Source: Pollenia angustigena (Eukaryota; Arthropoda; Insecta; Diptera; Polleniidae). From it: 64,000 nucleotides of DNA. Within the stretch, counting starts at the first letter, position 1; each line of letters starts with the position of its first letter. Of the stretch, positions 1 through 11,130 are shown piece after piece. The position numbers were made by a program, and so were the translations under genes. Where the stretch lies: positions 286,484,067 through 286,548,066 of the forward strand of contig OV884056.1 in NCBI GenBank assembly GCA_930367215.1, written 5' to 3'. The notes under the pieces are model-generated. The model did no database searches. It saw nothing but the letters and a program-made list of their open reading frames with translations, and had not been told where the DNA came from.

Positions 1-154
1 CTTAGGGCTATTTTCCTCCAGTAGGACGCGGCAGGTGGCTTCGCTGAATAAAGTTTTCCTGCGTGCGTCACAAGAATAAAAAAATGTTTTTCAATCATAA
101 CTAAGGATTTTCCTTTTTACAGAATGTTTACACCATGCAAAACAATTTTCTGAA

Positions 155-310
155 AAATATGGCTTTATCTCTCATTTGCGAAAAAAAATATGGCTATATC
201 TCCCATTTCGCAAAATTGTACATATGACCTTACCTCTCAATGATTGGGCAAAAAGACCATTATGGCTTTATCTCTCATTCAATTGAGCAATAATGCCATC
301 ATGGCCTTAT
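155..310. repeat. Short degenerate tandem repeat
   Basis: The motif ATGGCTTTATCTCTCATT recurs four to five times at spacings of about 31 to 42 bases with substitutions. No coding potential is seen. It is probably a decayed minisatellite. Confidence 0.5.
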
Positions 311-330
311 CTAACCATAGTTTTAAAGCA

Positions 331-343
331 CCCCCCCCCCCCC
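331..343 (+). repeat. Poly-C run (13 C)
   Basis: Thirteen consecutive C sit at the edge of the GTACC-rich array. They are striking because the surroundings are mostly A/T. A related dispersed repeat near 42.86 kb carries 21 G, so homopolymer growth seems to recur in this repeat group. Confidence 0.8.
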
Positions 344-349
344 TCCGAA

Positions 350-1660
350 TTTTATGTTGGTATATTCAATATTAATAAAAATTCAAAAAGTGCCAGTATA
401 AGAACGAAAAACACCAAAGAGATCCCTCTTACAGATTCTCATTCACTCGGGACCTTGAATGTTTAATTTTATGTTTCTAGGTCCAATTTTAACGGAAATT
501 TAAAAAGTACCAACGGAAAATTAAATAAGTACCAACCCAATGAAAAACGGAACTTCCAACGAAGCAGGTTTGTAAGGGAGAAACATAAAAGTTTCGCTTA
601 CCATTGCGCTTACGGAAGACATGAATTTTATATGGCGAGTTCCCACTTTGAAGCAATACATTTTTTACACATAAAGCGCATTATTCAGCGCACATAAAAA
701 TTGTTGGATGTAACGATCAGCTATACACACTGAACGTTTTGATACAGTTATTTTTTAGTATTCTCCCTTACAAACCTGCTTCGTGGTAAGGGAATGCCGT
801 AGCACTTGAAATGTTATTTTTTTTTTAATAAAAGTTGTTGAGAGTTCTTTCACTTACTTTACTGCATTTCTGTATGTCTTATTGCGTAGTGCATATTTGT
901 GCGCTTATTTTTTTAAATGTACCTTTAATGCTTCGCAAAATGATAAAATTTTTTATTGGGAAACGAATTCCTATTAAAGATTCTCATCAGTGTTAAATTT
1001 TATATTCCTCGGATCCAATATTAACGAAAATTAAAAAAAGTACCGGTTGTAGAACAAAAAAGTACAAAAAAACTCTTTCTTTTTAAAGTACTTTTCTTCA
1101 CTGAGGACATTGCATTTTTCATTTAATCTTTCTAGGTCCAATACTAACGGAAATTCAAAAAGTACTAATTGAAAAACAAAAAGTACAAAAAAATAAAAAA
1201 AAAATTGTGTTATAGATTCTCACCCATTTTTAATTTTATATTCCTAGGATTTAATATTAACGAAAATCCAAAAAAAGTACCATTTATAGAACGAAAAAAG
1301 CTCCCTCTTACAGATTTTTATTCACTTAGGACATTGCATGTTAAATTTTATGTTTCTAGGTCCAATACTAACGGAAATTCAAAAAGTACCAATTGAAGAA
1401 CAAAAAGTACAAAAAAAAAATAAAAAAAATTCTCTTTAAGATTCTCATCCATTTTAATTTAATATTTCTAGATCCAATATTAACGAAAATCCAAAAAAAG
1501 TACCAGTTGTAGAACCAAAAAGCACCAAAAAGCTTACCCTCACTCAAGGCCATGCATGCTTAATTTTATGTTTTTAGATCCACGGTAAACAATAATTCAA
1601 AAAGTACCAGTTGAAGAAAAAAAGTACCAAAATTTCAAAAAAGTACTAAAAAACCTGTTC
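350..1660. repeat. Dimeric tandem array, ~110-bp units
   Basis: Units beginning with a TCTAGGTCCAATA-like box and ending AAAAAGTACC start near 357, 475, 1006, 1131, 1246, 1354, 1467 and 1572. Two types alternate: A has CTAACGGAAATTC and B has TTAACGAAAATCC, giving a repeat of about 225 bp built from two related halves. The array is interrupted by a small MITE at 559-784. The short open frames in it (75 and 61 codons) are lysine/asparagine-rich by-products of A-runs and I do not consider them genes. Confidence 0.65.
559..784. mobile_element. 226-bp MITE inside the tandem array
   Basis: The ends are a 24-bp inverted repeat starting ACGAAGCAGGTTTGTAAGGG, exact on both sides. The interior is noncoding. 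No target duplication is obvious, so the superfamily is unassigned. Confidence 0.7.
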
Positions 1661-2247
1661 GCCATTTTATCTAATGAACAAAGATAATTAAAAATTTTGG
1701 TTTTAATTTTGGTTTCCAAATTTACCCGTTTTTACCCCTTAAAAATAGTGTTTTTTTTGTTCAAATAGAGAAGAAAAGTGTTCTTAACTGTCTTGCCTTG
1801 GCCGATTTATAGATAAGATTATAATACTTTCATCGATTTACTAATTGATTTTAGCTATTTTTGTGAATTAAAAAAATAAACTCCTTGGAACGGTTTGGCC
1901 GTAATGAAGAAACCATGAGTTGTTCATTCTTTAAAATTTTACTTAAACAAATTTCGGATTTTAAGCAAAGAATCAGAGATATAAACTTTAAGATAGATTA
2001 GTATAAAGGAGAGATTTGTCAAAAATGATTTTAGAACAAGACATTTTAAAAAATGAATACCCAGCAAAAAATTTTGCCAAATGTTCAATGGGTATTACTT
2101 TATGGAAAATTTGTTTCTTGTAAATCGATAACCTCCGTATGTATATTTTTCACAAATTTGAAAATTTTATTTCGTGTTTAAACTTTAAAGCCTATAGCCT
2201 TTGTAGCTAGTGCTTTTTATGTTTCCTTAAGTCTTAGGATTTATTCA
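1661..2247. other. Anonymous AT-rich DNA
   Basis: I see no coding region, inverted repeat or RNA gene here. Confidence 0.5.
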
Positions 2248-2250
2248 TAA

Positions 2251-2745
2251 AGCCTGGTACTCTGTTCAACATTTCACGTGAAATGCTGTCAAAACGCATA
2301 TGAAAAAAACTTGTGCGGAATATCTATGAAATAATGTTGATAGAGTTGTACTCTGTTCATTTTATGAAAAAGTTCCGAAATGTTTCTGGCAACATTTTTT
2401 TACAACTGCGAAATAAAATAAGCTGCACTTATTTCACGTGGAATTTTAAGCAAAAGCAAAAAAGGATGAACTGATTATTTAATAAGAAATAAAAAATTAA
2501 TTTAACACAACCGGCAACAGTTTTTTATCCATATTTACTTTCTTTTTTTATTAAAAAAAATTATTTTATAAAATACATGTGGGGTTTGTTTACATACGCA
2601 AAACAATGTCGCATACTTTGCATGAATAAAATCGGCAAATTGTACAAACTCGCATGATAGGTAACATCGATACATGTCAAAATGTTCGTGTGAAATAATA
2701 AATGTTGCTCAACATTTTTCATAAATTTGAACAGAGTACTAGGCT
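2251..2745 (+). mobile_element. PIF/Harbinger-like MITE, copy 1 (intact)
   Basis: The element is 495 bp with inverted ends AGCCTRGTACTCTGTTCAA, flanked by the 3-bp duplication TAA (2248-2250 and 2746-2748). A TWA duplication is typical of PIF/Harbinger. It contains two CACGTG palindromes near the left end (TTTCACGTGAAA close to 2275) and no open frame. A second copy in reverse orientation lies at 8222-8932, flanked by TTA. This copy lacks the nested insertion seen there and so shows the empty site. Confidence 0.8.
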
Positions 2746-2897
2746 TAAGACTAAAGAAATAAATAACAATAATAAAATGAAAAATCAGTGAATGTTAAAA
2801 CTCAACAGCTGTCAGTGTCCCATATTTTATACGTAGTTAAAAAAATAACATGTGGAAGCACTACGATTAATGGTTTCAAATTCAGTTTATGCGTTTA

Positions 2898-3093
2898 GAA
2901 TGGGTTTTTGAGATCTCAATTAAACTAGGCTTAGCCAAGTTTGAATACAATATTTTGACGGAACAGCTTAGTTTTGCTTAAAATTTTGGTCTTTAATGAA
3001 ATAATAAACAAAATGCCATTTCGCCGGAAAAATCCGTGTTTCAGACTACGTTAAACTTAGTTTTAACTTACTCCACATCTAAAAAACCCGCCC
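2898..3093. mobile_element. MITE, GGGTTTTT-ended family, copy 1
   Basis: About 195 bp, with ends TGGGTTTTTGAGATCTCAAT and the inverted counterpart ending AAAAAACCCG. The interior contains ATTTTGACGGAACAGCTTAG and TTTCGCCGGAAAAATCC blocks shared with the copy at 48934-49154. A clean target duplication is not visible here. Confidence 0.65.
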
Positions 3094-3099
3094 TAAGAG

Positions 3100-3605
3100 A
3101 TGGCATATACGTTTAAATTTAAATGTACTTTAAAAAACTTAATTTAAGTTTAAATATGTTGCCTTTAATATTTTTTGTAACAAAAGTTATAAGAAAAATG
3201 TTTTAACTCAGTTACGAATTCTCTTATTTAAATGGTTGTTTTTATTTAACTGTAGTTTAATAACTTTATTTAAAGCTTAAATATGCTGCCTTAAATATGA
3301 TTTTGAATAAAATCTGTTACACAAAATTTTTCAAATCAATATCGTTACTTAACTGTAGCTTAAGCGCAGTTCTCTTCATTAATCGGTTGTTTTTATTTAA
3401 CTGTAGTTGAAAATATTTTCCAACAAAATTTGTAACACAACATTTTCAAATCCTTTATTTATTATTTAACTGATGTTTAAGCACTTTTATTGATTATACT
3501 TAACTTTTAGGATATCACAGTGGTTCCAAAGTCCTCGGAATTGTGAGCGACCCTTAGAACTTACTCAGAGCGAAACTTAAGCACTTTAACTGCTGTTTAA
3601 TTTTG
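3100..3605. repeat. Diverged tandem-like repeats
   Basis: The phrase TTGTTTTTATTTAACTGTAG and variants, followed by AAATATGCTGCC-like or ATTTTCAAATC-like text, recurs three to four times at roughly 130-145 bp. The copies are strongly diverged. No protein-coding sign. Confidence 0.45.
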
Positions 3606-4595
3606 CAAGTTTTTTTTAATACATTGCACGTTTGAGAGCTTGATGTTGACTATTCTTCTCTAACATACCAAATCCCTTTTTTACATTTTATTATTTTCGA
3701 AATAAATTGTTCAAAATCCCTATAAGACTGAATTTCTTTATGTTAGACGATTATTTTTATTGGCAATTCTAAAGAAAACTAAAAATGTCTCAAACTAAGT
3801 ATTAAAAACTAACTTAAAAATTATGCAAAAAAAAAAAAGAATGTATTTCTTTGTTTGGTCTAAAAATATCATAGAAAAAAAATAAATAATTTGTTGCCTT
3901 TGTTCCTTAAAACGAATTAAGAAAATGAAATCAGCCATGTGTTTTCATACTTGTCAAACACACTGTTAACACAATGACACTCTCTCTCATACATATTTTA
4001 CTTGTAATACAGATGCAAGTATAAAACAAACATACACACACACACACACATGTACACTTTCAAACATAGAGGTGGTTCTCAAAGTTATTAAAGTGTATCG
4101 GAAACATCAAAAGCATCATGCCATCATATTGTTGCACTGAAAAGCGCATTAATTTATTAAATTTTTATATTCTTTATACAAAAACAATAAGAAAAAGTCT
4201 TAAATATGTATTTAAAAGAAACGAATGAATATCTAGTATTAAGATTTTTTTTTTTTTAGTTCAAAGATAAATAATACTCATACTACGACTATTTTCCTGA
4301 TGTTTTTGAGATCGCTTTTTTTGTTTTTAGAAAAATAATAGAATTTGAATTAAATTTGGCTTGTGTAAACTTAGTTGCCAGCTAAAATCTGTCGAAAATC
4401 GTCAAATTTTGTTCGAATATTTCATGAGTGGCTTTTATATGGGATCTATAGATTTTAAGTCAGTCATTACAAGATCTGACATCGCAGTGTATAAAAATTC
4501 ATTGCCTAATTTAAATAAAATATCATTTCTTATTTGAGAAATATTATTGAAATTTTAAAGTGATTTTCAGGAGAAGATTTTATATTATTCTATTA
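3606..4595. other. AT-rich DNA with a (CA)n microsatellite
   Basis: Nothing gene-like is seen. A (CA) microsatellite of about nine units occupies 4033-4050. Near 4368 there is GTTGCCAGC followed by GTCGAAAATCGTCAAATTTT, which resembles the ends of hAT-like elements elsewhere in the window. Confidence 0.5.
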
Positions 4596-4879
4596 CTAGA
4601 TTGACCCGGTCCGCTTTGCTGGCCCTTAGTAAAGATTTAAAATTTTATAAAATATGAACGTGTTTAATTGATTTTCAAAACAAATATATGCAAAAACACC
4701 TAATAAACCAATAATAATTTTTATTAAAAATCGCAAAATTTATTTAACAAACGCGAAACTACACAGAAACACTGCTAATGCATCATACATCAAACACACA
4801 CATTTTGGTCAAAGTCGGTGCAGTAGTTTTTGAGTTTAGCGATTACAAAGAAACACGTCTCTTTTATATATATAAAAGA
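4596..4879 (-). mobile_element. Helitron-like short element (reverse)
   Basis: Read on the minus strand it starts TCTTTTATATATATAAAAG directly after an A and ends CTAG directly before a T. These are the Helitron hallmarks: 5'-TC, 3'-CTRR, insertion between A and T, no target duplication. A GC-rich segment (GCAAAGCGGACCGGG) capable of a short hairpin precedes the 3' end. At 284 bp it is a non-autonomous fragment. Its 5' end abuts the 5' end of the next element. Confidence 0.55.
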
Positions 4880-6015
4880 TTATATATATAAAAAGAAGTG
4901 TACACTTTGATGTCACCACTAACTGCAAAAACGGGTCGACCGATTTAAGCCAAAATATAAGTTTAGTTTGTACAAAGTCTGGTCGGCCTGGTGGTTTCGG
5001 AGATATGGCATTTAGATTTTCCTATATATTCCCATACAAATATCAACAAATTGTACTCCATTTTCCATATTATGATTTTTATTGTCTCTTGAAGAGTTAC
5101 CAAACCATGTTTCGTAATGCCTTATTTGTACAATGATATTCGGAATGGATCTTAATATATATTTCATATTATCGCTAGAGGGCAAACCGGGTAAAAGCGG
5201 CCCCTTCCAATATCTTCTTAACTAATCAACCGATTTTCTTAAAATTTGGCAAACAGTGTAAAATCTGGAAGGAGCTATAGCCTATAATTTTTATTATTCA
5301 GTAAGAGGGGTAAACGCTCCCCCTCTCTATAACTTCTTAACTAATCAACCGGATTTCTTAAAATTTGGCATGAAGACACTGTAACATCTAAAGGAACTTT
5401 AGGAAAAAAAATGTTTGGAAATTCCAAAATTTAGGGCATAAAATAGGGCAAAAGGGGTTAAAAGTCCCTCTACCCATGTCTTCTTAAATAATTAGCCGAT
5501 GATAGGTTCAAGTCTTGAGGGAACTAAAGGCTATAAGTTTTAACACTTTCGGCGTAAAATTAGCAAAAAGGGTAAAAGCATCCCCCTCCTATGCCTTCTA
5601 AATTAATCAACCAATTCTTTTGAAAAGTTTATGTCTTTTTTTTTAAATTTTTCTCCGGTTATTCTACTTTGGCTTTGCAATGGTACACTATTGGTCATTA
5701 AAAAATGTCTATTTGCGATTTGGGCAAGCCATCGAGCTTATTTGTGTTGGCTAAAGACGGACTGACAAAAAATATCGTACACGCAATTGCTCTTCGTATA
5801 AAAAATTGATTATCTCTGTTTAATTTATACTGATACTTCAGGATTAAAAATACATCACTTTTTTATGTTTAACTTTTGAATGTGTAATGAACATAAATAA
5901 AGAAATAAATGGCTATTGTTTTTTTCATCGCCGATCACGGTATAAAGCGCTTTATTCCTCTTTCTTTCACTAGAAATAAGTTATATTGCAAAACAACGTT
6001 TGCCGGGACAGCTAG
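4880..6015 (+). mobile_element. Helitron-like non-autonomous element
   Basis: The first bases TATATATATAAAAAGAAGTG match the 5' end of the element at 35243, except that the leading TC is altered. The 3' end is CTAG at 6012-6015 followed by T. It is preceded by a hairpin with a 5-bp stem, GCAAA and TTTGC around a 6-base loop, 11-12 bases before the end. Inside, a box reading CTTCTTAACTAATCAACCGA recurs near 5214, 5333, 5480 and 5594 (roughly 115-147 bp apart). No Rep/helicase open frame is present, so mobilisation in trans is inferred. Confidence 0.6.
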
Positions 6016-6037
6016 TATTTTATATTATAGTGATTTT

Positions 6038-6800
6038 TAAAGCGTGCTCCAACCATAATGCCCGATATTAATTGTGAGTCACACCTTAACGTCAAGTTTT
6101 TGGCCGAACTTAATTTGAGATTTCTTTGTTTGAGTGTTTGACAAATTCAATCATGGAGAGGTACACAATTGAGCAGCACGTTAAGATTGTTGAAGTCTTT
6201 TACGAAAATGGGCGTTCAAATCAAAATGCATTTTGTGCACTTTGTGATTTTTTTTTGGTCAGCACAATCGACCAAATGTGTCCACAATCGGGAGAATTGT
6301 GCGCAAATTTCAGCAAAACGGTTCTGTAGGAAATGTGAAAACACCTGTGCATACTCGCTGTTGGTCGCTATAGTGTGGCAGAAGAGCCGTCAACCACGAC
6401 TCGTGAATAGTGCTTGCTATCGCGAGATGACAACGGACTTCTTGTGGCCAGTAATTGAGGATATGGACCTGGACGACATATGGTTCCAACAGGATGGTGT
6501 CACTTGCCACACAGCCAACAATGGCTCGAGAATTCAATGGGCGTGTTATCTCACGTTGTGCCGATGTTAATTGTCCTTCACGATCATTGATTTGACATCG
6601 ATGGACTTCTTTCTTTGGAGATATTTACAAAGGGTACGAAGTCAAAGAAAAATTCAAGAGCTAAATAATGAGACAATTCGGCACATTAACGCCATTGAAA
6701 CGCAATTATGTCTCAGAATCATTGAAAATATGGACCATCGGATAGAGGAATGCCACCGAAGCCATGGCGAGCATTTGGCCGATATATTGTTTCGCACAGC
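6038..6800 (+). pseudogene. DD41D mariner transposase remnant M1
   Basis: Left terminal sequence begins near 6038 (GCTCCAACCATAAT) and the start codon is at 6153 (MERYTIEQHVKIVE). The first ~30 residues are readable, then the frame shifts after CALCDFF. A different frame gives the helix-turn-helix-like segment GQHNRPNVSTIGRIVRKF. After a deletion the catalytic part resumes with DDIWFQQDGVTCHTA, shifts again, and ends with HLADILFRT. The block with the first catalytic Asp is missing. The gene is dead: several frameshifts, stops and one large deletion. The 3' end is cut by the MITE at 6801. Family: IS630-Tc1-mariner, judged from the better copy at 39.4-40.1 kb. Confidence 0.85.
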
Positions 6801-6994
6801 GTTTCGAAAACTGCAGTCAAAGTAGCAAAACTGCCATTTATTCCAGTTTATTGACCAAAAACAAACTGTTCCTTTCACTTCTAATTCAAATTATGTAAAC
6901 AGTCGATGTCAAACCAACTCAAAAAGCGAAAAGCTGTACACACATTTTCGTGTTTTGTTCGACAGTTTTTGATTTCGACTGCAATTTTTTAAAC
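6801..6994. mobile_element. MITE, CTGCAGTCGAA family, copy A
   Basis: About 194 bp with inverted ends GTTTAAAAAACTGCAGTCGA (left end slightly mutated). It replaces or truncates the 3' end of mariner M1. A second, longer copy lies at 44702-45106. Confidence 0.7.
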
Positions 6995-8218
6995 CCTGAT
7001 TTCACATATAATTGTCATAGATCTTTCTATGTTATTTCTATCTTGCCTTATAAAACTGTTAAGGTTTAGGCGTACTAAATGTTTTCGGAGTGTGGCCTAT
7101 GGTAAATTATTGAACGACCTTAAATGATTTCGGAAAAGTGCTTTCTCATTAGTCCAAAATTTGTGATTTGAAAAATCCTCAAATTTATTGCATAAATCGT
7201 CAAAGGTCTACTAATGGACCCTAAAATCGTCAAAATGGCAATAAATCGTCAAATTTGGCAACCGTGTCTGAAAATAATATAAAAAAAAAAAAATTAAATA
7301 GTTTGTTGTACACGAGTATTTCGATTTTTTTTTTCTTTTATTTCAGCTCTTGTAAGACTTTTTGGTGACATTATTTGTCATTTGCTTTTAAATGCAAAAA
7401 AAAAACCAAAAAAAAGAAATTTAAACTATAAATCAGTTCGGTTTGATTTAGTTGGTTTTTGTATGTGCATTTTTTTTTTAATTTTTGGCATTTGTTTTAT
7501 ATTTAGTATGACCGTCAATTATCCTTTAGTGTTTGTCATTGTACTCTTTGAATTTTATTTTTATTATACATAAAATAATAAAAACAGCAACAAATTGTTT
7601 GAATAAAAGCCCAAAATTGTGCCAATGTTAAAGAAATAGTAAGAAGAAGAAGAAATAAAAAAAAAATTCTTCAACTCTCGCTTTTCGTTTATAATTTTCA
7701 TTCTGTATGTTATGCATACACACATACAGACAAAAGTATGTTATATGAATGCATGTAATTTATTTTGTAGATATTTATAATAAATGACAGTAATGTCATT
7801 TATAATTAGAAACGGCCTTGTAATTTCCGAGACATAAAACATGTTCTAACTGTTGCCAAAATCGTTTTTTATTTAGGCCTTATCGGCAACAACAACAACG
7901 CATTTCCTTAAATGACCTTATTTAAACGGAAAGTAGATTGAATGCATTTTTTACATGTCGCATTTTGGCAAAATTGTTATTTTTTTTTTTTAAATATTCT
8001 TGTGCTTCTTCTAAAGTGTGTTCACAAAATGTTTTTAATACTATCTAAACTTAGCAACATAGTGGACCTTATGGGGTCCTTGACAGATTTTCAAAGAGAA
8101 GGAATACACAAAAAAATGTTTTTTGAATATTTTTAAACTTTTCTATTTCAAATAGCCAAACGTTCGCATAAAAAATTATATTTTAAACAAAGACAACATT
8201 CCAAAATTTTGTTTTGTT
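6995..8218. other. AT-rich DNA with a hAT-like terminus at 7133-7260
   Basis: Between about 7140 and 7258 the motif AAATCGTCAAA occurs three times and the block ends TTTGGCAACCGTG. This resembles the right end of the hAT-like elements at 44-48 kb, and its possible partner is GTTGCCAGC near 4372. No 8-bp duplication supports that pairing. The rest holds A/T runs and a diffuse ACACATACA tract near 7715. The 63- and 64-codon frames here are hydrophobic A/T artefacts. Confidence 0.4.
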
Positions 8219-8221
8219 TTA

Positions 8222-8932
8222 AGCCTAGTACTCTGTTCAAATTTGTGAAAAATGTTGAGCAACATTTATTACAAGGACCATTGAAAAGGTCTGCGCAAGA
8301 AGCCTGATGATCATTGTTTTCGTTCTTTTGAGCTTTCAAAAGTTGTTTACATACACGTTTTTTTCCTTTTGCTTTGTATATGTGGTAGTAAGTTTTTGAC
8401 AGCTTAAAAGAAAAAGTTTTTTGTTTTTGTACAAGTAAGCAGACCTGATAGATGGGCCTTGATTTATTATTTCACACGAAAATTTTGACATGTATCGATG
8501 TTACCTACATATCATGCGAGTTTGTACAATTTGCCGATTTTATTCCTGCAAAGTATGCGACATTGTTTTGCGTATGTTAACAATCCCCACATGTATTTTA
8601 CTAAAAATAATTTTTTTTAATACAAAATTTAATCAAAAATAAAGTAAATATAGATAAAAAACTTTTACCGGTTGTGTTATATTAATTTTTTATTTCTTTT
8701 TAAATAATCAGTTCAACCTTTTTTTGATTTTGCTTAAAATTCCACGTGAAATAAGTGCATCTTACTTTATTTCGCAGTTGTAAAAAAATGTTACCAGAAA
8801 CATTTCGGAACTTTTTCACAAAATGAACAGAGTACAACTCAATCAACATTATTTCATCGATATTCCGCACAAGTTTTTTTCATATGCGTTTTGACAGCAT
8901 TTCACGTGAAATGTTGAACAGAATACCAGGCT
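8222..8932 (-). mobile_element. PIF/Harbinger-like MITE, copy 2 (with insertion)
   Basis: Reverse-oriented copy of the element at 2251-2745, with ends AGCCTAGTACTCTGTTCAA and duplication TTA at 8219-8221 and 8933-8935. It is 711 bp because a 190-bp element sits at 8272-8461. Subtracting that element and its 8-bp duplication leaves about 513 bp, close to copy 1. Confidence 0.85.
8272..8461. mobile_element. Nested 190-bp MITE, 8-bp target duplication
   Basis: Ends are imperfect inverted repeats CAAGGACCATTGAAAAGGTC and CAAGGCCCATCTATCAGGTC. The exact 8-bp duplication ATTTATTA lies at 8264-8271 and 8462-8469. The uninterrupted paralogue at 2.7 kb has a single ATTTATTA, so both boundaries are certain. 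An 8-bp duplication fits hAT or P superfamilies; the CAAGG terminus does not decide between them. Confidence 0.85.
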
Positions 8933-8935
8933 TTA

Positions 8936-9627
8936 AATGTAATTTTCTATGCGAACGTTAACGTTCGAAATCAACGAACAGACTGTTAAATCTTCAAAAG
9001 CAATGTTAATAAAAGAAAACATAAGCTAAAAGTAGTGGTTACGTTATTTTGTTGAGTGGCCTCTTCTTAAACTTTATCCTAAATTTTTTGTTTCATACAA
9101 TTTAATACTTAATTCAAAAATGTAAAAACATGCTAAGTCGACATAGCATGATTTCGATATACAATTCGATATCGGTAAAATTTTACGAGCAACCATTTCC
9201 GATATTTTTTTTGAATACTGGGTTGTTACGTCTAAAATCATTTTCATTGAAATCCTATTTATTCAGTCATATCACAGAGCACCGTACTTTGGTGCTTCAG
9301 AAAATGACGAAAAAATTTTTCTGAATAAAATTATTTTTGTTTTCATGAACGGAATGGGAGTTTTCGTATCTGAAAGGCCAAAAATCTATCAAAATACACT
9401 TTATATCGATTCCATTCGGAATAATTCCGACTCTGTGACATGGCCCATAATCATAATTGTAGGCAACGGTTACCAAAAAGGGATCCGTGACAGATTTCTA
9501 GCAATTCTGCAAAGAAATATAAAAACATTTTTCTATTTAAATTCGCCATAATAAAAAAAAAAAAAAAATACAAATATTAAACCTTTACATCGTAAAATCT
9601 TTAATAAGCCAAATTAAAATACAAAAT
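8936..9627. other. No recognisable feature
   Basis: Frames of 64 and 68 codons occur at 9130 and 9345. The latter is the least A/T-biased of them, but it has no recognisable motif and no codon-use or splice support. I leave it unassigned. Confidence 0.4.
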
Positions 9628-9700
9628 AAGCAAGTTAAAATGTAATATTCGGCTTGGTCGAAACCTTATACCCTACACCGAACGAAGGAATATTCAAGAG
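9628..9700 (+). repeat. 5' end fragment of a mini-me-type repeat
   Basis: GCAAGTTAAAATGTAATATT is followed by TTCGGCTTGGTCGAA and TATACCCTACACC. This is the same opening plan (AAGTAAGA, palindromic TCGG/CCGA core, ATACCCTACACC) as the repeats at 32.0 and 59.9 kb. Only the first ~70 bases are recognisable. Confidence 0.5.
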
Positions 9701-9964
9701 GTGGGATTTATATAATAAATGTGAATGTTTAATTCAGTTGGTTACATTTTTTTTATTAAAACTTATTTTATTTTTGATTAATGGCTTAATTGAAAAGAAA
9801 TTACCTAGAATTTTTTCCTTGTACGGAAGCTGCAGGACCACATTGAACGCGAAATTTCTGGTATTTAGTACAGGGGGGGGGTCCTAACAACCACCCTCCA
9901 TTGGATCCGCACTTGTACTTTCACTATATAGACGAAGACTTTTGATTTTTATTTTTTTTTAATT
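9701..9964. other. No recognisable feature
   Basis: Contains a run of nine G near 9872 and an isolated 77-codon frame without motifs. Confidence 0.4.
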
Positions 9965-10420
9965 CTAAAGGGTGATCCAACCATAATACACGATGTTAAT
10001 TGTGAGTCACACCTTAACGTCAATGTTTTTGCCCAAATTCATTTGACATTTCTATGTTTCAATGCTTGACAAATTCAATCATGGAGAGGTACACAACTTC
10101 AATGGTTGGTAAAACAGACAGAAATGAAAGGCGACTTTACAAATAAAATTATCTTCAGCATCGAAGCACACTTTCACCTCTTTAACAAGAAGAATTGTCG
10201 CATTTGCGCAAATGAGAATCCACGTGTGATTGTTTTAAAACCGATGCATCCACAAAGAGTGAGTTTTGGATGCGCTGATCTACGGCGCGTCATCGAGCCA
10301 ATAAGTCAAGTACAATTCAAGAGCTAAAGGATGAGATAACTCGGCACATTAACGACATCGAACCTCAATTATGACTTAGAGTCAATGAATATATGGACCA
10401 TCGGACAGAGGTATGCGGCT
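9965..10420 (+). pseudogene. DD41D mariner transposase remnant M2
   Basis: Left end TAAAGGGTGATCCAACCATA; start context ATGGAGAGGTACAC near 10081. Immediately after it a deletion jumps to the block around the first catalytic Asp: DFTNKIIFSIEAHFHL, followed by NENPRVIV and MHPQRV. The position that is Asp in the copy at 39.5 kb (SDEAHF) is Ile here, so the triad is broken. A second deletion jumps to the C-terminal VQFKS/ELKDEI region, and the copy ends near 10420 without a right terminus. Confidence 0.85.
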
Positions 10421-10479
10421 CCTTTTTCTTCGTGGACATATTTTTATGTCAAAGTTTATTTTTCTAGGTTTAAACTTGT

Positions 10480-11130
10480 TTAAATTCTAGTATTTAACCC
10501 GCTTCTTTAGGAGAACCAAAAAGCTAAAGAAAAATATCAAATTTCCCGTTTTTCTTTTTTTGGGTACTATTTTTTTCCCCCATTAAAGTATCAAAAATTT
10601 TAGTATTGTAGTGGCAGTCCATAATTTAGTACGAATATGTCAATGAATGGAGGAAAATGTTTTGTAAAAAAAGTACCAAAAATAGTTACGATTTTCACCC
10701 CTCGAATTTCCTAAAAAGTACCAAATTCGTATACGTATTTTTTTTGATAAGTTTCGAACGTAGTATTAACTTTGTTTCTATGTTTATTGGTTCAAAGGAT
10801 AGATGGGGTGGCAAAAAAGTACTAAAATTCAGATTTTACCCGTTTGCACCCTAAAAGGGCCGTATTTCAAAAAAGTATCAGACACCTGTCCGCTTATTTT
10901 TCTAAAGAACAACGATTAGTATTACATTTATTTTGCATCTCTTTTTTTTGGAGATATAAGGCTACCGAATTTTCCCGTTTTTACCTTTTTTACCCCCTTA
11001 ACATTCGAATTTCGAAAAATCCCGTCTTAGTGAATCGATTTGGGGAGTGACCAATCGCTAGTCCAAATTTCTAGTTCCTAGGGTCAGCGGTTTTGGCTGA
11101 GCGATGATGAATGTGTCAGTCACTCACGCA
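10480..11130 (+). repeat. Dispersed repeat R1, copy 1
   Basis: Rich in AAAAAGTACC and TTTTACCC boxes, ending with a conserved TAGGGTCAGCGGTTTTGGCT and GATGATGAATGTGTCAGTCA segment. The same sequence occurs in reverse orientation at about 42355-42935. It shares the GTACC vocabulary with the array at 350-1660. Its transposon class is unknown to me. The 65- and 68-codon frames within are not conserved in copy 2. Confidence 0.65.

Noticed and set aside
4372..7260. One 2.9-kb hAT-like element running from GTTGCCAGC to GGCAACCGTG
   Set aside because: Both ends have AATCGTCAAA words, but there is no 8-bp duplication and the ends do not match well; only separate weak ends are noted.
7382..8136. Short hydrophobic frames (63 and 64 codons)
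   Set aside because: Produced by T-runs; no start context, motif or conservation visible.
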